Positions 60,489-64,000 of a DNA stretch of 64,000 nucleotides are shown here, in pieces (position 1 is the first letter of the stretch; each line of letters opens with the position of its first letter). A model generated the notes under the pieces. That model was not told where the DNA came from and searched no databases. It saw only the letters and a list, made by a program, of their open reading frames with translations. A program made the translations under genes and the position numbers. The stretch comes from Moorena producens 3L. Its GTDB lineage: Bacteria; Cyanobacteriota; Cyanobacteriia; Cyanobacteriales; Coleofasciculaceae. The DNA lies in the NCBI RefSeq assembly GCF_000211815.1, contig NZ_GL890825.1, positions 91,720 to 155,719 of the forward strand, read 5' to 3'.

Positions 60489-61685
60489 GTGAGACATCAG
60501 GCAGTCAAGGTCAGAATTTACCCCACACAGGAGCAAATTCATATACTTGCTCAGCACTTTGGTTGTGCTCGCTGGTGGTGGAATTATGCACTGAATCAGT
60601 GTATAGAAACCTACAAAGAAACAGGCTTTGGATTGTCTCGCGCTGCCCTCAATTCTATACTACCAAAACTCAAAAAAGATAAAGAAACTGAATGGCTAAA
60701 AGATTGCTACTCTCAAGTATTGCAATCTGTGAGTCTAAATCTTAGCCGTGCATATCACTTTTTTGAGGGGAGAGCCAAATATCCTAGATTTAAATCATAT
60801 CATCATCGCCAATCAATTCAATACCCACAGCGTGTATGCCGCGTAGGTGACTGTCTTAAATTTCCTGGAAAACTAGGAATTGTCAAGGCAATAATCCACC
60901 GACCACTAGACGGAGAAATCAAGACTGTTACAGTTAGCAAAACTCCATCTGGGAAATACTACGCTTCTGTGCTGATGGAGTACGACTCAGACAATGTAAA
61001 ACCTTCCACAGACGGAAAGGTTATTGGGATTGATTTAGGTATCAAGGATTTTGCTATTACCTATGATGGCGAAAAGACCTCTAAATTTGCCAATCCAAGA
61101 CACTTAGCCAAATACGAACGAAAATTAGCCAAAAAGCAGCGTATTGCTGCCCGAAAGAAGAAGGGTAGTAATGGACGTAGGAAGGCTAGAAAGATTGTAG
61201 CTAAGGTATACGAACAGATTGGAAATGTCCGCCAAGACTACCTGCACAAGTTGTCTAGAAAAATAGTTGACAACAACCAAGTGGTGGTAGTCGAAAACCT
61301 GAATGTCAAGGGCATGGTTCGTAACCACAAATTAGCTAAAGCAATATCTGATCTGGGTTGGGGAACTTTTGTAAACTTCTTGTCTTATAAGTGTGAAAAA
61401 GAAGGAAAGGTATTGGTTGAGATAAACCGGTGGTTCCCCAGCTCTAAAACCTGCTCTAATTGTCATTACCAAATCAAGGAGTTGCTGCTTGATGTAAGAG
61501 CTTGGACTTGTCCAAGTTGTGGAACTCACCACGATAGAGATGGTAATGCGGCAAAGAACATTAGAGCAGAAGGAATCAGAGTGCTATCCTCCTCTGGGAC
61601 GGGGGAGGTCAACGCCAGGGGAGAAGAAGTAAGACCAAGACGCGGACGTCCGCCCAGGTTGAGGTGCGACCCGTGGCGAATTTAA
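60489..61685 (+). CDS. tnpB: TnpB, RNA-guided nuclease of an IS200/IS605 element
   Basis: A 398-residue TnpB starting at GTG 60489 (VKVRIYPTQEQ, the usual N-terminal phrase, follows shortly). The RuvC active site is complete: D182 in GIDLGIKDFA, E269 in VVVVENLNVKGM and D351 in HHDRDGNAAKNI. The zinc ribbon is C-x2-C ... C-x2-C (CSNCHYQ and WTCPSCG). Such proteins are omega-RNA-guided DNA nucleases. The last residues CDPWRI are encoded by a 44-bp palindromic repeat that inserts 47 nt and brings in a stop. Beyond it, HSSVKLEAPTW in the original frame is the normal tail. So only a short tail is lost, and the nuclease core is probably functional. Confidence 0.95.
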   Translation: MRHQAVKVRIYPTQEQIHILAQHFGCARWWWNYALNQCIETYKETGFGLSRAALNSILPKLKKDKETEWLKDCYSQVLQSVSLNLSRAYHFFEGRAKYPRFKSYHHRQSIQYPQRVCRVGDCLKFPGKLGIVKAIIHRPLDGEIKTVTVSKTPSGKYYASVLMEYDSDNVKPSTDGKVIGIDLGIKDFAITYDGEKTSKFANPRHLAKYERKLAKKQRIAARKKKGSNGRRKARKIVAKVYEQIGNVRQDYLHKLSRKIVDNNQVVVVENLNVKGMVRNHKLAKAISDLGWGTFVNFLSYKCEKEGKVLVEINRWFPSSKTCSNCHYQIKELLLDVRAWTCPSCGTHHDRDGNAAKNIRAEGIRVLSSSGTGEVNARGEEVRPRRGRPPRLRCDPWRI

Positions 61686-61706
61686 TTCGCCGACGGAAAG
61701 CGCACC
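61663..61706. repeat. 44-bp palindromic repeat truncating TnpB
   Basis: The unit matches that at 55893-55936. Deleting 47 nt (61665-61711) rejoins RLR to HSSVKLEAPTW in frame. The inserted TAA at 61683-61685 now ends TnpB. Confidence 0.85.
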
Positions 61707-62189
61707 TTCGGCATTCTTCCGTGAAGCTGGAAGCCCCAACTTGGCCGTAGGCCACGCTTCGCGAACAACGGAGTAAGTTGGGGTAGTTCACTGTGTGACC
61801 CCTACGCCAGTCCTTTGCGTGGTCGTCCAGTGAAACTCCAAGGTGAGTTAATTGGTCGCGGCGATGCTGGCTATAAATTTGGTTCCGATCTCAAGCTTCA
61901 AGACCGCAGTGGGATGATTTATACGCGCTATGCTTCTCGCTTTGGTCCAATCGGTAACTTCCTCTTTGGTAGCAGTAAGGTGCAGAACTTAATTGGCTCC
62001 CAAGTTAATGTAGTTGGCTGGTTCCGCAGAGGAATTGCCCCTTGGCTAGACTTGATCCACTTGGAAAACAATAACACCACTGTCAACAGCTACCATCGTT
62101 TCTGGTCATTGACTGTTGCAGTTGGAGCAATTATTTTGGGTTTTGGACTTTTCTTTGTCCTTTGATATCATCTCCGGTTGTTTCGGGAG

Positions 62190-62275
62190 TCGGGAGCGGT
62201 GCAGCGATTAGCGCGATCTAGCGCGGTCTTTGCTACTGTTCCCTATTCCCTATTCCCTATTCCCTTTGTTATACT
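62190..62275. repeat. REP fragment and CTATTCC heptamer array
   Basis: GCGGTGCAGCGATTAGCGCG and TAGCGCGGTCTTTG are fragments of the REP-like element, and CTATTCC units occupy about 62240-62268. This fills the short gap between the convergent M48 fragment and symporter genes. Confidence 0.7.
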
Positions 62276-62282
62276 TTAAAAC

Positions 62283-64000
62283 TTAATCTAGTCTCACCTC
62301 TTTTGATAGGTGTCTAAACCAATTAAAGTACAAACAAATAGATAGGATAATAAATAAAAATAACAGGATTCCAAAATTATCCCAACGTTTCATCATCAAC
62401 ATGATTCCCATTAAAAACAAGACTATCTGCCAAGGAATCCCGATCAATGTCGATAGAATATCCCGCCGATTCTCGTTCCTGATTTTTGCCTGACTATTAG
62501 CTGGGAGGTTTTGACGGATTACTCCCCAAAACCCAAACGGTCGAGTCACTCGATAGAAATTATCCATCACCTCCCGGTCAGTTGGCTCAGTTAAAAATGT
62601 CCCTAGGATACATCCTAGTAATGAGCAAATGCTGGGAATGAGAAACAGCGCATATTCCTGAAATTGAGCGTAATTTAAGTTGGGTATTACTATTGCCTTG
62701 GTTAAAATAGCTGCTACCATCCCCGCCACTGTCCCAAGGGCAAATCCATATCCATTAAAGCGCCACCAGTACCATCTCAACACCAGAGGAATAGACAGTC
62801 CAGCACCTAGTCCCAGGGTTAGCCATCCCCAAATATCATTGATATTGGTGATATTGAAACTAAATAGCAATCCCACCACTACAATTACAATTGATGCCCA
62901 GCGGCTTTGAACAATCAGTTGTTGGCTAGAGGCTTGGGGATTGATATAAGCTTGATAAATATCCTTAACCCAGTAAGCAGCACTAGCATTGATGATGGAG
63001 TCAAAGGTAGACATAGCTGCTGCAATAAAACAAGCGATCAGCAACCCTTTTATCCCCACTGGCACATATTCTGCGATCACCGTTGGTAAGATAAGTTCAG
63101 GGTCAGCAATTACCGCTTTAGTGGTTCCGTAATGGATACCCAATACTGCAAAGGCTGTAACCAAGGGCCAACGAAAAGAAAGCAAGATTATCCAAAATAG
63201 GGACAGTAACCCGGCTTCGCGATCGCTTTTAGCGGCAAAATAGCGTTGGATCATATAGCCACCCCCGCCGCCAAACCCTACCATAATTTCTTTGAACAGA
63301 TAGAATAAAATTACGCCACCGAACAAATTGAATATGGCATAGTCTCCCGGTAGATCAACTGTGATTGGGGGCGAGATGCTGCTCCACTCCGTGAAATTCC
63401 AGGTTTGTAATTGCTCAGCCCCAGGAATCGAGACCGAGAAGGTATCCGGGATAGTTGCCGTAGAGAATGCGATCGCACAAATATAGATAATCGCAATAAA
63501 AATCAAAATACCTTGAAATACATCCGTCCATACCACGCCGTAAAAACCGCTAACAGCCGTGTATACCAGGGCGAGCAAAATCAAAAATATCGAAGCATAG
63601 CGGTCATCAATACCCAGAAATTCCCCCAAGAATTTGCCCCCCCCAACCGAAAAGTAACTCATTGAGCCAATCGCAAAGATAATATTAGCAACAGCACTTA
63701 TGATCCGAGCCGTATTGCCTTCCCTTCCTGAGCCGAAGCGCAAGTGCATCCATTCCGCCAAAGTCATTACATTTGCCCGTCGGTTCCACTTGCCCATGAA
63801 TATCATAAAAATAGCCATAATTAAGACAACGCCACCCCGGATCTCGATCAAAAATCCCTTCGTTCCCAGAGCATAAATTAAGGCGCTGATCACCATCGTG
63901 CCAGCCAAGTCAGTATTGGACGCCATTCCAGAAGCCCCCAAAACCCACCAGGGCAGATTGCGATTTCCCAAAAAGTAGGATTCTATACCCTCAGATGCTT
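62283..64000 (-). CDS. Sodium:solute symporter (SSS family), 5' part missing
   Basis: At least 572 residues are visible, and the frame stays open to the window edge (SYFLGNRNLPWWVLGASGMASN is a typical first-helix region, here split). More than ten hydrophobic helices, the GGGGYMIQRYFAAKSDREA loop and SRWASIVIVVVGLLFS are characteristic of SSS proteins of the SglT/PutP type. The N-terminal residues are cut off by the window. It would import a sugar, amino acid, or organic anion with sodium. The substrate cannot be read. The C-terminus is extended by about 80 residues of membrane and basic sequence. Confidence 0.9.
   Translation of the reverse strand, partial: ASEGIESYFLGNRNLPWWVLGASGMASNTDLAGTMVISALIYALGTKGFLIEIRGGVVLIMAIFMIFMGKWNRRANVMTLAEWMHLRFGSGREGNTARIISAVANIIFAIGSMSYFSVGGGKFLGEFLGIDDRYASIFLILLALVYTAVSGFYGVVWTDVFQGILIFIAIIYICAIAFSTATIPDTFSVSIPGAEQLQTWNFTEWSSISPPITVDLPGDYAIFNLFGGVILFYLFKEIMVGFGGGGGYMIQRYFAAKSDREAGLLSLFWIILLSFRWPLVTAFAVLGIHYGTTKAVIADPELILPTVIAEYVPVGIKGLLIACFIAAAMSTFDSIINASAAYWVKDIYQAYINPQASSQQLIVQSRWASIVIVVVGLLFSFNITNINDIWGWLTLGLGAGLSIPLVLRWYWWRFNGYGFALGTVAGMVAAILTKAIVIPNLNYAQFQEYALFLIPSICSLLGCILGTFLTEPTDREVMDNFYRVTRPFGFWGVIRQNLPANSQAKIRNENRRDILSTLIGIPWQIVLFLMGIMLMMKRWDNFGILLFLFIILSICLYFNWFRHLSKEVRLD

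Larger units (their letters stand above)
60384..61791 (+). mobile_element. IS200/IS605-type element carrying only tnpB
   Basis: A tnpB gene is followed by a right-end hairpin CCCCAACTT (61734-61742) and AAGTTGGGG (61775-61783), then TAGTTCAC, after which the M48-like frame resumes at about 61794. No tnpA is present, so mobility would need a transposase in trans. The left border is not resolved; it lies somewhere between 60384 and about 60460. The loop of the right-end hairpin contains a TAGGCCACGCTTCGCGAAC repeat. Confidence 0.75.
59792..62165 (+). pseudogene. M48-type (HtpX-like, TPR-containing) peptidase gene, gutted by an IS element
   Basis: The N-terminal fragment (59792 to about 60317) encodes a TPR-type start SLENGLNALQQKRYAEAVQW, then KAGRVAQTGIRLAMKGIASN and the membrane segment GVTISLLFGMVLVLSLSLLL up to LIFN. 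The C-terminal fragment (about 61794 to 62165) encodes SPLRGRPVKLQGELIGR, NLIGSQVNVVGWFRRG and a last membrane helix. Both belong, from memory of the family, to cyanobacterial M48 peptidases with N-terminal TPR, but the central part with HExxH is absent. The space is occupied by a 21-bp-arm hairpin (60334-60383) and a tnpB element. Insertion and deletion have destroyed the gene; the fragments could still be expressed separately. Confidence 0.8.

Overview
The window reads as chromosome from a large-genome filamentous cyanobacterium, probably close to Moorena (formerly Moorea); the genus is an inference. The evidence is the many HIP1 octamers (GCGATCGC), cyanobacterial genes (dapL-type aminotransferase, GUN4 domain, ComFB, an Npun_F0494-like protein, CHAT/TPR operon, two-partner-secretion exoprotein), and intergenic DNA crowded with heptanucleotide tandem arrays and miniature inverted-repeat elements. 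No tRNA, rRNA or CRISPR array was recognised.

Layout. 1-4.1 kb: housekeeping genes (3' part of mnmA, a small 2Fe-2S protein, cobQ, a small winged-helix-like protein, a peroxiredoxin). 4.2-9.6 kb: a phosphorelay cassette made of a REC-wHTH-HPt-REC-REC regulator, an ethylene-receptor-like hybrid-PAS histidine kinase and a single-domain receiver. 10.2-14.3 kb: an A+T-rich convergent pair of two-gene units, aminotransferase class V + PhyH facing an amino-acid-type 2OG dioxygenase + homoserine-kinase-like phosphotransferase. 15.2-16.5 kb: unknown protein, receiver, ComFB. 17.4-25.9 kb: ABC exporter, SAM methyltransferase, two EctB-like aminotransferase paralogues flanking a DUF4392 (glutamate-cyclase-like) gene, and a TauD-type dioxygenase. 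This looks like an uncharacterised small-molecule locus without EctA or EctC. 27-39 kb: mnmE, a secreted TPS/CHAT protein with about 21 octapeptide repeats, a CrtISO-like oxidoreductase, an Spx/ArsC-like protein, dapL, a methyltransferase and a GNAT. 39.7-49.8 kb: a transglutaminase-like protein, a three-gene TPR/CHAT operon, an alkaline-phosphatase-fold enzyme and two small unknown proteins. 50-59.2 kb: an SDR gene split by a MITE, a GT39-type transferase, hemD-like, a VOC protein, a NAGPA-domain protein, a caspase-like/GUN4 fusion lacking its catalytic dyad, an EEP nuclease/phosphatase and a cupin. 59.8-64 kb: an M48 peptidase gene gutted by an IS200/IS605 tnpB element, and a sodium:solute symporter running off the window.

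The most distinctive feature is the mobile small-repeat load. At least five families of short palindromic elements can be delimited from the window alone. One has perfect 8-bp target duplications, one carries CTAG at both ends and breaks a reading frame that is restored exactly on removal, one is a TA-duplicating element nested in a 66-bp element whose empty versions are present nearby, and one is a 51-nt element inserted in frame inside a methyltransferase gene. A 44-bp palindrome also truncates the tail of TnpB.

Functions are assigned from motifs read in the sequence and from knowledge of the families; no database search was possible. The chemistry of the two putative biosynthetic loci is open.
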